From the NCBI RefSeq assembly GCF_019655435.1, contig NZ_BPFH01000001.1, positions 806,001 to 870,000 of the forward strand: 64,000 bases of DNA, written 5' to 3'. This DNA comes from Jannaschia pagri (lineage in GTDB: Bacteria; Pseudomonadota; Alphaproteobacteria; Rhodobacterales; Rhodobacteraceae). How positions within the stretch are numbered: the stretch's first letter is position 1; each line of letters starts with the position of its first letter. Below, piece by piece: positions 17,701 through 26,748 of the stretch. Under the pieces are notes generated by a model. It saw only the letters and a list, made by a program, of their open reading frames with translations. It was not told the origin of the DNA and searched no databases. The position numbers and the translations under genes were made by a program.

Positions 17701-20195
17701 GGGGCGCGGGCGACGACCGGTTCACCCTTGGCCTGGGGGTCGATCAAATCCACGGCGATGCGGGCAACGACTGGCTGCGCAACGACGGGAATCTCTCAAC
17801 GACACCGGGCCTCACGGAGCGTCTGTCGGGCGGCACCGGGAATGATTTCCTCACGGTCGGAAGCTCGGGCCGCACCTACGACGGCGTCCTCACCGATTTC
17901 GACGGAGGCGAAGGCCAAGACTTCGGGGAGTTCTACCTATCAGACACCGCCCGATTTGAGCTGGATCTGGTTGACGGGATCTACAGCATCGACGGTGATG
18001 CCGCCGTCTTCACCGAGATGGAGGGCGTGATCGTCCACGGGGCATCCTCGGACGTGGAGGGATCCGACCGCGCCGATGCCGTCCAGACCGGAGACGGCGA
18101 CGATTGGCTCAGAGGCGAGGCTGGGAGCGATATCCTATCCGCTGGCGACGGGGACGACACGATCTGGGGCGGCGCGGGCAACGACATCTTGGCGCCGGGT
18201 CAAGGGAACGCCACCGTCGATGGTGGGGACGGCATTGACGAGCTGCGCTTGGATGGCCGCATCGTCTATCGCCTGGGCACTGGCACGTCCCTGAGGGATG
18301 GCTTTGACCGCCGCGTCGATTGGCGGATCGACCTAGAAGCGGGGGCGATTACGGCTGGGGATGAACGTGTCCTCTACACCAATATCGAACGCTTCGTTGG
18401 TGGGTCTGGCAATGACAGCCTTCTGGGCACGGCAAGCGCCGACAACCTGGATGGCTTCTCCGGCAACGACAGCGTGTCGGGCGCCGGTGGCGACGATAGC
18501 CTACGGGGCGGCAAGGGCCAGGACACGGTGACCGGCGGGGCCGGAAACGACGTTCTGAACGGCGGCTTGGGCGACGATATCCTGACGGGTGGCGACGGGA
18601 CGGACATTCTCCAACTGAACGCGGACCTGAGCGACGTGGTTTTGCGCGGCCTCTCCGGTGTGGCGACCGGCGTGCTGGTGGAGGAGGTCGAGGTTGCGCC
18701 CGGCGTGGACATTTTCATCACCCAATACACCCATTCAACGGACCGCTTTTCCGGGATCGAAGAGATCACCCTCGGCCAGGGCAACGACGATGCCGAAGGC
18801 AGCGCGGGCGCAGATACTCTCCGGGGTGTGTTGGGCGACGACACCTTGGTCGGCCTTGGGGGTCGTGACAGCCTTTCGGGCGGCGATGGGGACGACAGCC
18901 TCGTCGGAGACGGGGTCAGCGCCCTGCCCGGCCTGTTGGAATTGGACCCCAGTTCAGGTGCGGTGGGGCTCCGCCTCGACAGTTTTGACGCGATGCCGAC
19001 CGAGCGACTGACCGTCGAATTGATGCTGCGGGCCGGACCGCAAACCGCGCCAACCGACCTGATGACCTATGGCGCCGGCGCGGATGAGGCAGCCTTCGCC
19101 CTGCGTCTGGATTCAGAGACTGGTGTGCTCCAAGTCGTCTTCGGGGACGAGGTTGTCGACACGGGCGTGACGGCAGAGCAGCTTTTCGACGGTGACACCC
19201 ACCGCCTCAGCGTGACCTGGCAAGCGCAGTCCGGTTGGGTCGAAATCTATATCGATGGCGCCCTCAGCTGGAGCGAATTTAACATCGACGCCGCGCGTAC
19301 TCCACTAGACCCGGGGCAGACACTGACCTTTGGGGCGGGGCTGGACGGTGCGCTCGGCGATCTCAGGATCTTCAGCGACCGGCGAGAGGAATGGCAAATC
19401 GCGACCAACGCGCTGCGCTCCATCGAGGTCGAGGACGCGCCCTCTTTGGTGGGCGCGTGGCAGTTCGACGGGGACGGCCCCGCGGATCAGTCTTCCCACG
19501 GCTCGCCCTTGGAGGTGTTCGGAACGGTGCGCCAAGCCGTCATCGACAGTGGCGTGTGGGGCAATGACACGCTGTTGGGCGGCGCGGGGAACGACACCTT
19601 GGATGGCGGGCGCGGCGCCGACCTGATGATTGGCGGACAGGGCGATGATACCTACCGCGTCAATTTCAGCGGTGACCGAATCACGGAATTGGCCGGTGAG
19701 GGGACGGATGTCGTCTACTCCACAGCCGATATCACCCTTGGCACGGCGGAGATCGAACGCGTCATTCTGGAGGGGACTGGGAACCTACGGGTCAACGCCA
19801 ACGGTAGCGCAAACGAGATCGTTGGGAATGCCGGATCAAACATCCTGGTCGGGTTCGGCGGTGCCGACACGCTGAAAGGCGGCGGCGGCCAAGACTTCTT
19901 CGCGTTTCAGACCACCGACGCCGCGGGCGCCGCCATCGTCTTGGACTTTGGCGGATCGGACAAACTGGCGTTGGATGACCGCTTCTTTGAGCTTGGGGAC
20001 GGTCGGATTGAGGTCCGCGATGTTACGGCCCAGCAGGCCGCAAATGCGCTCGGCAGTGGCGCCGTCCGCTATGATCGCCGCACGGGGGACCTGTTCATCG
20101 ACCGCGACGGACGGGGCGGCCCCCAATCAGAGATGCTTTTGGTCACGCTGGAGGGTGGTCCGTCTCTGACAGCCGACGATGTCCTGTTGTTCTGA
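14781..20195 (+). CDS. Giant RTX (hemolysin-type calcium-binding) secreted protein
   Basis: This 1804-residue protein starts at ATG 14781 behind GGGGGTG. Residues 1 to about 350 are a helical, acidic domain without repeats and without a Sec signal. From about residue 350 onward there are many glycine- and aspartate-rich RTX nonapeptides (GGxGxDxLx, such as GGAGNDILAPGQGN and GGAGNDVLNGGLGDD), which fold into calcium-binding beta-rolls. A concanavalin/LamG-like insert sits at about 1385-1560 (VELMLRAGP; HRLSVTWQAQSGWVEIYIDG). The C-terminus (FFAFQTTDAAGAAIVLDF; ending DDVLLF) resembles type I secretion signals. No type I secretion genes are adjacent. It is likely a surface or extracellular adhesin-like protein; its function is unknown. 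Confidence 0.9.
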   Translation: MMTPNLSLYRARTDTLRETLSTNLDRLDDASQVIDALGDLADKLKEASKDAKVIDRLIDDLRDVSTLLKLFPPTRGFGSSLDRVLDKIAKRTQEIADTLDAHSRAIQAFDAGLKAADVLATALTVKLSNELGDIDAIYASLADLDTALEDDPAGLDPRTRAVIEDMDATFADLADRFPQAALDALDVSVRQLATALDPFASIPDKATLFLDGLDAVSGLIRGIGDPLASVTDALSPLLWVLEKAEAAIDAVVSPVIDPLTEALGIDALLNEIDKAIGGLLPDLTVLSPLDGVTSEFTAIFGSAPDFTQPMLAEIDGILGARDDLPALDAEQALIARIFGEAGYLAPLVAPGSDQSDILLGRNALLALTSQLEGLDGHDVLSAGIGNDTLIGGPGNDVFINAGGNDAIFGDGNTSAGGDIETGGSGFDTLFSPAALSQFTWETRRAGQDNIVSLAHLGGFAFGLVGNLGEDEITNVESFVFGATVVTYDQLATAIRVAYSGDPSEPGFAEGSTRGDLILGGERPDLIRAGLGNDIIIATEGFDSIDGGEGTDVVHYSGLNTPGVRAALTPEDQTRLGGMTDRLLNIENLLGSAGDDLLVGSGGANDLNGGRGDDTLAGLAGGDNLVLGPGVNLAIGGDGDDTIISLGSGRMVAGAGDDLYSLGGGQAVSDVVFYAVTDTDIAGGIAASDLSPADTLDPDNSLPFRIEYDGQAPHAPIRVIKYDDLGEVLGTDALSPTGANVVGTARDDSFRLGTAFAWLDGGLGDDTFYGTEDAPRDRLDETEEGPPQHRILGGSGSDVLVSQTMDEHFVGGRGNDRYVFVEPDPASDAVSLPVVDRFEAYFSGGAAPGGFNALSNVADGDATDAPVPAAFDRAAADSETDTGTDTIDLSASARYWLIDAQAGRLESVEFIGQSVENLSGGDNILLFDGVEEILGGTLNDWLVMGTTALLFRGGDGNDVILPTDRGTGGDATVFGGAGDDRFTLGLGVDQIHGDAGNDWLRNDGNLSTTPGLTERLSGGTGNDFLTVGSSGRTYDGVLTDFDGGEGQDFGEFYLSDTARFELDLVDGIYSIDGDAAVFTEMEGVIVHGASSDVEGSDRADAVQTGDGDDWLRGEAGSDILSAGDGDDTIWGGAGNDILAPGQGNATVDGGDGIDELRLDGRIVYRLGTGTSLRDGFDRRVDWRIDLEAGAITAGDERVLYTNIERFVGGSGNDSLLGTASADNLDGFSGNDSVSGAGGDDSLRGGKGQDTVTGGAGNDVLNGGLGDDILTGGDGTDILQLNADLSDVVLRGLSGVATGVLVEEVEVAPGVDIFITQYTHSTDRFSGIEEITLGQGNDDAEGSAGADTLRGVLGDDTLVGLGGRDSLSGGDGDDSLVGDGVSALPGLLELDPSSGAVGLRLDSFDAMPTERLTVELMLRAGPQTAPTDLMTYGAGADEAAFALRLDSETGVLQVVFGDEVVDTGVTAEQLFDGDTHRLSVTWQAQSGWVEIYIDGALSWSEFNIDAARTPLDPGQTLTFGAGLDGALGDLRIFSDRREEWQIATNALRSIEVEDAPSLVGAWQFDGDGPADQSSHGSPLEVFGTVRQAVIDSGVWGNDTLLGGAGNDTLDGGRGADLMIGGQGDDTYRVNFSGDRITELAGEGTDVVYSTADITLGTAEIERVILEGTGNLRVNANGSANEIVGNAGSNILVGFGGADTLKGGGGQDFFAFQTTDAAGAAIVLDFGGSDKLALDDRFFELGDGRIEVRDVTAQQAANALGSGAVRYDRRTGDLFIDRDGRGGPQSEMLLVTLEGGPSLTADDVLLF

Positions 20196-21183
20196 GGTGT
20201 GTCAGTTTCGCAGATCGCGTCGTCTACGGTCTATGCTGCGGGCGCTGACCGACAGGTTGGTCTGCGTCAACGCAGGCCCCTTACCCACTGGTCGTGAGAA
20301 AGGCGTTGCAAGTAGATTACCGGTTCTGTCGCAGTCCAAGCCCGGCCTTGACAGTATCAGTCAGCTGCCTCCCGATTTCGGAGGCCGTCGACCACGCAGG
20401 CGACGCGCGTTCTCGATGTATCGAGACGGTCACACAGGCTGTGTCCTACGCCCCCCAACGTTCACTAGAATAGCAAAGGATATGGCCGCCCCGTAGAGCG
20501 GACCGAAGCCGTAACTCTGTTGATACCAAGCCGACATCGTCGAGTTCGATAAGCGTACTTGTACTCTGGGGCGCGCCCCTATTGCTTCGGATCGAGACAT
20601 AGCTGTCCAACAAATCGACGCGCACCGTGAGTCCTTGGTATCCTCTCTCAATTCGAGGCTTCGGTGCCAGTTCTTCTCTGCCGTCGATTTGATCTCCGAG
20701 GCTGGAGATGGCGGAGGGAAAGCGTTGGGTAGTCGCGGTTACAGTGGACAGGCTGCGCCGGACTTGATCGAGGCCCGCGCTGGCGGCGCAGCGAGGTGCG
20801 CAGGTGGGGGCCGCGGGGGCGGCTCGGTTTGATGTGCATCGATTGCCGATCATTCCGTCGCAAGGCGAATGTCACGTTAGGCAACGTTGTCCCGCCATGG
20901 AGCGCGCCTTGTGCACCTTTGTGTTAAGCACATTGGTAACCGCTCTGATTAAAACGGCGTCCGGGGCGTTCGAGACTGGCGCAGAGCGCCTGAGGTGGAG
21001 GCACGGATCGTGAAATCGCTGGAGGCGCAGATCAGGGCGTATGCGGTCGCGACCGGTTCGGGGTCTCTCGCGGTCTCACTACGGCCACGTTCCCCGGAGC
21101 TTTGTCGCGACAGCCGAGGTCCTTGCGGTGGGACGTTCTGAGGGATCGCGCCGTCAACAGTTCGACGCCGACCCGGAACGGGC
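20196..21183. other. Gene-poor, apparently decayed region
   Basis: About 1 kb with no convincing gene. The base composition is more even than in the flanks. The longest open frame (minus, 20446-20853, 135 codons) lacks a recognisable domain and a good start, and I do not call it. The stretch leads into IS3-family remnants, so it is probably degraded insertion DNA. Confidence 0.5.
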
Positions 21184-22010
21184 ATGACCGAGACGGGTCA
21201 CGCGCGCCTGTCGGTTCCCGCGCAATCTCGACTGCTGTTCTTCCTGCGGTCCACGTTCCATCAGCGCCCGGCGGGCGAGACTCTGACGCTGATGCAGACC
21301 ATTGACCGGCAGCGCATGGAGACGCTGTTCTTCGGAGGGCGTCAGATGGCCTAGCACCTGTGGAACGAGGGGTATGCGGCGACAACGCAGCGGATGCGCC
21401 GCCTGATGCAGCCCATGGGCCTGATGCCCCTCTATGGAAAGTCGTAGACCTGCAGGCCTGCGAAGGGGCGGCAGCCGTCTCCCTATCTCCCTATCCACTC
21501 AGGGGCTTGATAGTCGGGCGACCGAACAGGTCCGCCTCCCGGGATCATGCGGCGCTGGGCTCTATGGCGCAACGCGTGTGTCGATATCCCCTCCTTTCGA
21601 ATGCGACGTGGGTTTTCCCCCATGGCGCTCCACCGTCCGGCAGGGCGTTGCGCAACACTTTTCCGCGGGACTGGACTGGCACATCCACCGCATGTCGGCG
21701 TGGTAGTTGTCAAACGCCCGCGAGGCGGAAGTCCGTGTCTAGACTCCGGAGGACGCCATCGTGGGCTTCGGCTTTAGCCATGAACGAGCCCTCTCGGGAC
21801 GGTGCCTGCCGCGCTACCCTGCCTGGTCATCGACCGAGATCTCCAATCACCGGCTTCGCCTGCGCCAACCCGTTGCGGCAGGCGGGCGTCCGCATCTCCG
21901 TGGACGGCCAAGGGCGGTTCCTCTGTCGGGACAGCGCGTGCGGCAATGCCTTGGCGGCCGAAGGACAACATCTTTATTGAACGACCGAACCAACCGCTGA
22001 TCATCGACGC
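21184..22010 (+). pseudogene. IS3-family transposase (OrfB, IS3 group) remnant, frameshifted
   Basis: A broken IS3-type transposase can be followed across frames. ATG 21184 leads to HARLSVPAQSRLLFFLRSTF and GETLTLMQTIDRQRMETLFFGGRQM, then an in-frame TAG (21352), then RMRRLMQPMGLMPLY. After frameshifts come YPLRGLIVGRPNR (for YPYLLRGLxIxRPNQ), CVDIPSFRMRRGFSP (for CADITYIPMRRGFLY), AGVRISVDGQGR (for GVRISMDGRGR) and DNIFIERP (for DNVFIERL). These occur in the right order over about 830 bases. The C-terminus is missing. The matches are to remembered family sequence, not to a search. Confidence 0.75.
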
Positions 22011-22420
22011 AAAGCAGGCGCCTGACAGTTGATGTGGCGCCACTTCGCCTGGGGAGGTCCGCGGGACGGCGCTGCGTCAGGCCTTCCTTCGTCACATCGT
22101 CGATCATGTCGAAGATCTGCAGGCGCCGCCCCGTCACAAGCTGGTCGTGACCGAACTCAACCAACCAGCGGATGCGCGGACCCGCCTCGAGCAAGATCCG
22201 CGCGGGCTTCACAACAGCCTCTTTCCGGCCTTTCCCATGGGTACCTTCGGGCTGTCCTTGCGGCAGATCCTCTGCATGCGAGTGCGCTTGCCCAATCAGG
22301 CCGTCCTACCAAGGTGGGACGTTTAGCCGCCAGTCACCGAAGCAACGCCATTCGCTGGCGAGCGCGCGCCTCGTGTCGGAGGCCAATCGCAGGCAGAGGC
22401 TCTACCGTCTGACCTGGGTC
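22011..22420 (-). pseudogene. Second IS3-family transposase remnant (IS51/IS407-like), minus strand
   Basis: On the minus strand a different IS3-type OrfB remnant is visible. The order is LASEWRCFGDWRLNV (for LANERRRFGYRRLFV), then KGRKEAVVKPARILLEAGPR (for KxRxKAVGTRAPILVEARPN), then RWLVEFGHDQLVTGRRLQI (for RWSLDFVHDQxxxGRRFRI) and DMIDDVTKE (for NIVDDVTKE). A further frameshift gives AVPRTSPGEV (for AIPDTSISGRRV). Both ends are missing, and it meets the plus-strand remnant tail to tail near 22010. Confidence 0.7.
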
Positions 22421-22867
22421 AACTCCCACAGCCAACGGATAGATGCGAACGCGCGCACAAAACCAGATATTGGAAAAGGCGTCTTCGAGAAGCCGATCGA
22501 CGACATGGTTTTGTCGGCCATTGCACCCACCGGCGCCAATACGACGGATGACGGACACCTCCTGCAGGCGGCTGATCGCGATGATAAAAGAGCAATCAGC
22601 TTACAACAAAGAACGTCTTGCGTTTCATCTCAAAACCCTACGCCCAATCAATCCCTTCAATATCAGTTGAGCGGCCCATTCAATTTGTACACTATTTGTT
22701 CTTGAGAAGCACAGACGTCAGCGGTTAGACTGTTTCGCCCGCAAGCGGCAATTGGTGCCATGGTTGCCCAAAATAGGTCATTGCTTTTTGGGACTTCCCT
22801 CGGAAAGGTTAAGAGAACTCTGCCGCCCATGCGTGCAGTAGAATCGTTGTTCCGTGGGGGGATTTTT
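22421..22867. promoter_or_regulatory. Upstream region of the envelope cluster
   Basis: No gene is supported here. The composition is noticeably more A+T-rich than average from about 22570 to 22870, as expected for a promoter. A GTGGGGGG ribosome-binding stretch ends about eight bases before the ATG at 22868. It probably drives the nine-gene cluster that follows. Confidence 0.4.
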
Positions 22868-25102
22868 ATGGGTCGGATAGCCTCTTTCATTGTGGTCGTT
22901 TGGGCAGCTTTGACCGCGACGCTTGCGAACGCGGATCCGCAAACGTCGGCGCGTATGCAGCTTCTCTTTATCGGCGCCGACCCGGCCGATGGGGCGCCGG
23001 GGCCGCTGCCTGCTGATATGCCCATTTTGCAGATGGCCGCGCTACCGACCGCGGATGCGGTAACGAATGAGGTGTTCGGCGCCCTTCTGCGGTCCAACCC
23101 AGTTTCGACCTTCGTGACAACGCCGGGGGCCGGTGAAGCTCAGTTTGAACAGTTTTTCCTGGTCTCGGACATCACGCTGGATACGGGCGAGGGCGGTCTC
23201 CAGATTGGGACATCCGGTGACATGCATGACGCGGCTGAGTTTTCGCGCCGTCTTTCGGCCCTGGTAGATGCTTTCAACCCAGAGCATCGCCGGGTTGCGT
23301 TCTTACGGGTGCAGGACCCGAAGCAACTTTTCCCGGTGTCCATGGCAGAGCTTCAGGACGCCGTCGGTGCCTCTGGTTTCGACCTTTTGGCCGTGATGAT
23401 TTACGATGACGATGGCGCGGGGGCCTGTGCCCAGGATGTCACTCGCGCGATCCACTACCCCATTGTCACGGGCGTCGCGGACCGCGCGCCTTTCGGTAAT
23501 GACGACGCCATTTCTTCCGTTGCCGAAGTCAATGACTTCCTGGGTGCCGCCCTGCATCGCATGAGCGCGCGCGGGAATGCCTGTGGGCCAAAGTACTCCG
23601 TGATTTTGAAGTCAGGGGATGACGATACCGCCGCGCTCATCAACCACACGGACCTGCCCGGCTTTGCCGAACTTGAGACGCAGCTCTATCACGAAACCTT
23701 TGAAGCGCTGTTCCTCCTCGAAAGCGATGATCAGGCTGAGCTTCAGGCGTTTCTCGACACCTGTGTCTACTGCCCCAATGAAGGCGCCCTTGCGGATCGG
23801 CGCGCCTACATGCGGCAGGTCGAATTGGCCCGCAAGCTTGAGGAAGAGGTCTGGGCGCAGATCTCAGCGGATACCTCGCAACGGCGCCTGCGTATCTATC
23901 TTTCAAACTGCACGCTCTGCACCTTTAAGGAAGAAGCTGAGGCACAGATCGCCCATATGGACGCCGTCGAAGCTGCTTTCGAGCAGGAAGCCACCCAGTT
24001 TGCAGCAGCGGCGTCCGAGCGGGACTTGGTTGCCTTGCGTGCCTATGTCGATGACTGCGTGGCCTGCGCTGAGGTCGAGAACGCGCGTACTCTGATTAGC
24101 GATTTAGAGAATGACGCCGTGTACCAGGCTGAACTCAAAGCGCTTCAAGCCGCCAAGGTGAGCGGCAACGTCGAAGTCATGAAAGCCTACCTGACCGATT
24201 GCGTCCTCTGCGATGCGCGCGGTGAGATTGAGGACCTGATCGCGCGAGAGACACGGCGTGTGGCGGCCTCGGCCCCTTGTTTTGCTGCGGCGGGGCTTCC
24301 CCAGTCGGGTGGCCCGCGAAAGCTGGAGGCTATCGACCAGAGCGCCGCGCGTCAGGTTTGCAATCGCGCGCTCGCGGACTTCCCCGATGATCCGGCCCTG
24401 AAGACGATGATCGGTCGGATCGACCACGCTGCGGGCGACGTTGTCCGGGCGCGGAACGCCTATTCCAAAGGGGTTGAGGCTGCTGTGCCCGCTGCTTACG
24501 GCCTCCTGGCCTACACGCACTATGCCCCCGAAGCCGGTGGCGAAGCTGATCTCGAAACCGCTGAAAGGCTTGCGACCGCAGGGGCGGACCTGGGCGATTG
24601 GCTGTCGCAGGAACTGCTGACGGTGTTGTATTCAAAGAACCTGATACCCGGCAAAGATGCGGGGGATGCGTTCACGTTGGCCTCTGCCCTCGCAGGTGAA
24701 GGCAACGCATTGGCGCAATTCTTTGTGGGGTACTTCTATCTTACCGGGTCTGGCGTCGATGCGGACGAAACCAACGCTGTGACATGGCTCGGGCAAGCCG
24801 TCGAGCAGGGGTATCTCCATGCGTTTTCCTTCCTTGCGGAGCTTCATGAGCAAGGCCGTGGGACAGAGCTCTCCCCTGACCGGGCAGCGGATCTTTACTG
24901 GGCGGCGTTCCTGCGCAGTGATCCGACTGCCAAGGAACGTCTGACAACGCAGCTCAGCTCTCGGCATCCTGACGTTGTGCGTTCTGTGCAGCAGCGTTTG
25001 CGGACGGAGGGCGTTTACAGAGGTCAGATCGACGGTATCGCTGGCCCGTCCACGGTGTCCGCCGTGCAGACGTTTTCCGATACGCTGACTGAAAATGGCT
25101 AA
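22868..25102 (+). CDS. Exported SEL1-repeat / peptidoglycan-binding protein with four CxxC repeats
   Basis: This 744-residue protein begins with a signal peptide (MGRIASFIVVVWAALTATLANA). Residues about 25-290 form a domain I do not recognise. Residues about 280-460 contain four 48-49-residue helical repeats, each ending in a xYLxxCxxC-type segment: CVYC at 299-302, CTLC at 348-351, CVAC at 397-400 and CVLC at 445-448. SEL1/TPR-like repeats follow (ALAQFFVGYFYLTGSGVD; TNAVTWLGQAVEQGYLHA). The C-terminus is a PG_binding_1 domain (VQQRLRTEGVYRGQIDGIAG). An upstream in-frame ATG (22760) lacks a signal peptide, so 22868 is preferred. It is the first gene of the cluster and may tether the system to peptidoglycan. 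Confidence 0.8.
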   Translation: MGRIASFIVVVWAALTATLANADPQTSARMQLLFIGADPADGAPGPLPADMPILQMAALPTADAVTNEVFGALLRSNPVSTFVTTPGAGEAQFEQFFLVSDITLDTGEGGLQIGTSGDMHDAAEFSRRLSALVDAFNPEHRRVAFLRVQDPKQLFPVSMAELQDAVGASGFDLLAVMIYDDDGAGACAQDVTRAIHYPIVTGVADRAPFGNDDAISSVAEVNDFLGAALHRMSARGNACGPKYSVILKSGDDDTAALINHTDLPGFAELETQLYHETFEALFLLESDDQAELQAFLDTCVYCPNEGALADRRAYMRQVELARKLEEEVWAQISADTSQRRLRIYLSNCTLCTFKEEAEAQIAHMDAVEAAFEQEATQFAAAASERDLVALRAYVDDCVACAEVENARTLISDLENDAVYQAELKALQAAKVSGNVEVMKAYLTDCVLCDARGEIEDLIARETRRVAASAPCFAAAGLPQSGGPRKLEAIDQSAARQVCNRALADFPDDPALKTMIGRIDHAAGDVVRARNAYSKGVEAAVPAAYGLLAYTHYAPEAGGEADLETAERLATAGADLGDWLSQELLTVLYSKNLIPGKDAGDAFTLASALAGEGNALAQFFVGYFYLTGSGVDADETNAVTWLGQAVEQGYLHAFSFLAELHEQGRGTELSPDRAADLYWAAFLRSDPTAKERLTTQLSSRHPDVVRSVQQRLRTEGVYRGQIDGIAGPSTVSAVQTFSDTLTENG

Positions 25103-25124
25103 GTTTACGGAGTATCGATGAGTC

Positions 25125-25904
25125 ATGCGTAATTTCCCATGGATTGCCGCGTCCGCTTTGGCAGCGTCCATGTTTTTTGGATCAGCAACGACAAGTGTCG
25201 CAGGCGCGATTGACAACATCCCGTGCCCTGCCTCGCCAACCCGGCTTGTGGTTTTAGGCGATAGCTTGGCCGATGGGCTTTGGGGGTCGCTCTATCGTGT
25301 CTTTGCGCGGTGCGAAGACATGGAGGTTATCCGGCTGACCCAGGTGTCTGATGGCCTGACGAAGTCATCACCAGACATCTGGCTGTCACGCTACGAGCAG
25401 GCCACGCCCACTCAATCGAATACGACCTCGACCGACATTGTAATCGTGCAGGTCGGGGCAAACGACATCACCTTCATTCGGGAAGGGTCGCGACGTACTG
25501 CATTCGGCACACCGGAATGGACGGATGCCTATGCCACACGCGCGAAGTCCCTCGCCAGCGGCCTGACCGACCGGGCAACTGCGGTGATCTGGTTTGGACT
25601 TCCGATTGTGGGCGCAAGCCGCCTTGAACCCTCGTATCGCGAAATTTCGGAGTTGATTGAAACGGCGGTCTCGAAAACAGACGCGCAGTACATGGATATT
25701 CACGAACACACGAGCTTTGGCACCGGGCAGTTCACCATGTCCGGGGTGATTGATGGTCGTCGCCAACAGATGCGCGCCACCGATCAGATCCATTTTACGA
25801 CTGCGGGGTATGACCATGTTCTTCAGACTATTTTCAACGATCTTGGTCGACTTTTGACGCGCCAGGACAGGGGGGTGACGCTTGAGAATGTCGATCTCCA
25901 ATAG
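25125..25904 (+). CDS. Exported SGNH/GDSL hydrolase 1
   Basis: This 259-residue protein has a Sec signal peptide ending near SVAGA (about residue 28). It carries the SGNH catalytic blocks: nucleophile VVLGDSLADG, block III GANDI, and the C-terminal D-x-x-H pair in DQIHFT. Such proteins are esterases or O-acyltransferases; several act on acetylated polysaccharides or peptidoglycan. It starts 22 bases after the SEL1-type gene and its end overlaps the second SGNH gene. With the adjacent MBOAT gene, a role in O-acylation or deacylation in the periplasm is likely but inferred. Confidence 0.85.
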   Translation: MRNFPWIAASALAASMFFGSATTSVAGAIDNIPCPASPTRLVVLGDSLADGLWGSLYRVFARCEDMEVIRLTQVSDGLTKSSPDIWLSRYEQATPTQSNTTSTDIVIVQVGANDITFIREGSRRTAFGTPEWTDAYATRAKSLASGLTDRATAVIWFGLPIVGASRLEPSYREISELIETAVSKTDAQYMDIHEHTSFGTGQFTMSGVIDGRRQQMRATDQIHFTTAGYDHVLQTIFNDLGRLLTRQDRGVTLENVDLQ

Positions 25905-26739
25905 CGTTACCTTTGGCGTTGTGCGCCGTCTCTGTTTTGCTTTGGTCGTGACCGTTGTGTGCCATGCCTGCACGTCATCCCAGGCCCAAGACCTTGCAGA
26001 TGGGTTCATTGCAGCGTCGCATCAGAGTTCTGGGCCTCAGATCCCCCGCGCGGCAGCCCGCAGCTTCACCGCCGATGATCCGGCCCGCATCCTGGTCATC
26101 GGCGACAGCCTGGGCCAAGGCATTGGCATATTTCTGAGAAACCGGGTTGCAGAGCGCGGTCTGAACGCCGTCGTCATTAACCGAGCGCGCTCTTCTACGG
26201 GCCTGGCGCGCCGGGATTTTTACGATTGGCCGAACGCTTTCAAGAGGATGGCCACGCAGGACCGGCCCGATATCGTTGTCGCGCATTTCGGCGTGAATGA
26301 CATGCAATCAGTGATTCGTCCGAACGAGCGGGTTACGTTCGGCACGGAGGCCTGGAGCGCAGCTTACCAAGAAGAGATCCGCAGTATTCTGAACGTAGCC
26401 GGTGCTGCAGGCACGCCCCTTTACTGGCTCGGACCGGGGCCGGATCGAAGCCGCAACCTCAACAACCATCTGACTCGCGTAAACCGGCTTTTTGAAACTG
26501 AAGCTAAGGCAAGCGGCGCGGTCTACCTGCCCATCAAGGCTTTCACGGCAAACCAAGATGGCGGCTACCAAAGGCGGGCAACGGTCGATGGCCGTGTGGT
26601 GTCGATCCGAACGAATGATGGATCGCATTTCACGGGTATTGGCTACACGCTCGTGGTCGACCGTTTGCTGGACCGGATGGAAACCAATGTGCCGTCGATG
26701 TTTGGCCGAGGCAACGCCCTGCTTGCAGCGCTGCAGTAA
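25888..26739 (+). CDS. Exported SGNH hydrolase 2 (DUF459-like), possible lipoprotein
   Basis: This protein of about 283 residues has an N-terminal hydrophobic segment ending in CHAC (possible lipobox). The SGNH blocks are VIGDSLGQG, GVNDM and DGSHFT. The DUF459-type opening (ARILVIGDSLGQGIG) fits a subfamily often found beside MBOAT genes. The start is ambiguous: TTG 25882 has GGGGGG at the better distance, ATG 25888 is the better codon. Both lie inside the end of the first SGNH gene, so the two are translationally coupled. Confidence 0.83.
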   Translation: MSISNSVTFGVVRRLCFALVVTVVCHACTSSQAQDLADGFIAASHQSSGPQIPRAAARSFTADDPARILVIGDSLGQGIGIFLRNRVAERGLNAVVINRARSSTGLARRDFYDWPNAFKRMATQDRPDIVVAHFGVNDMQSVIRPNERVTFGTEAWSAAYQEEIRSILNVAGAAGTPLYWLGPGPDRSRNLNNHLTRVNRLFETEAKASGAVYLPIKAFTANQDGGYQRRATVDGRVVSIRTNDGSHFTGIGYTLVVDRLLDRMETNVPSMFGRGNALLAALQ

Positions 26740-26748
26740 CGACCTCAC

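Noticed and set aside
15830-20000. Short-period repeats that could suggest a CRISPR array or satellite
   Set aside because: They are the coding RTX nonapeptides (GGxGxDxLx) in one open frame with varied codons, not identical repeats with spacers.
20446-20853. Minus-strand open frame of 135 codons in the decayed region
   Set aside because: No recognisable domain, no clear ribosome-binding site, and it lies among IS remnants; could be a fragment but cannot be supported.
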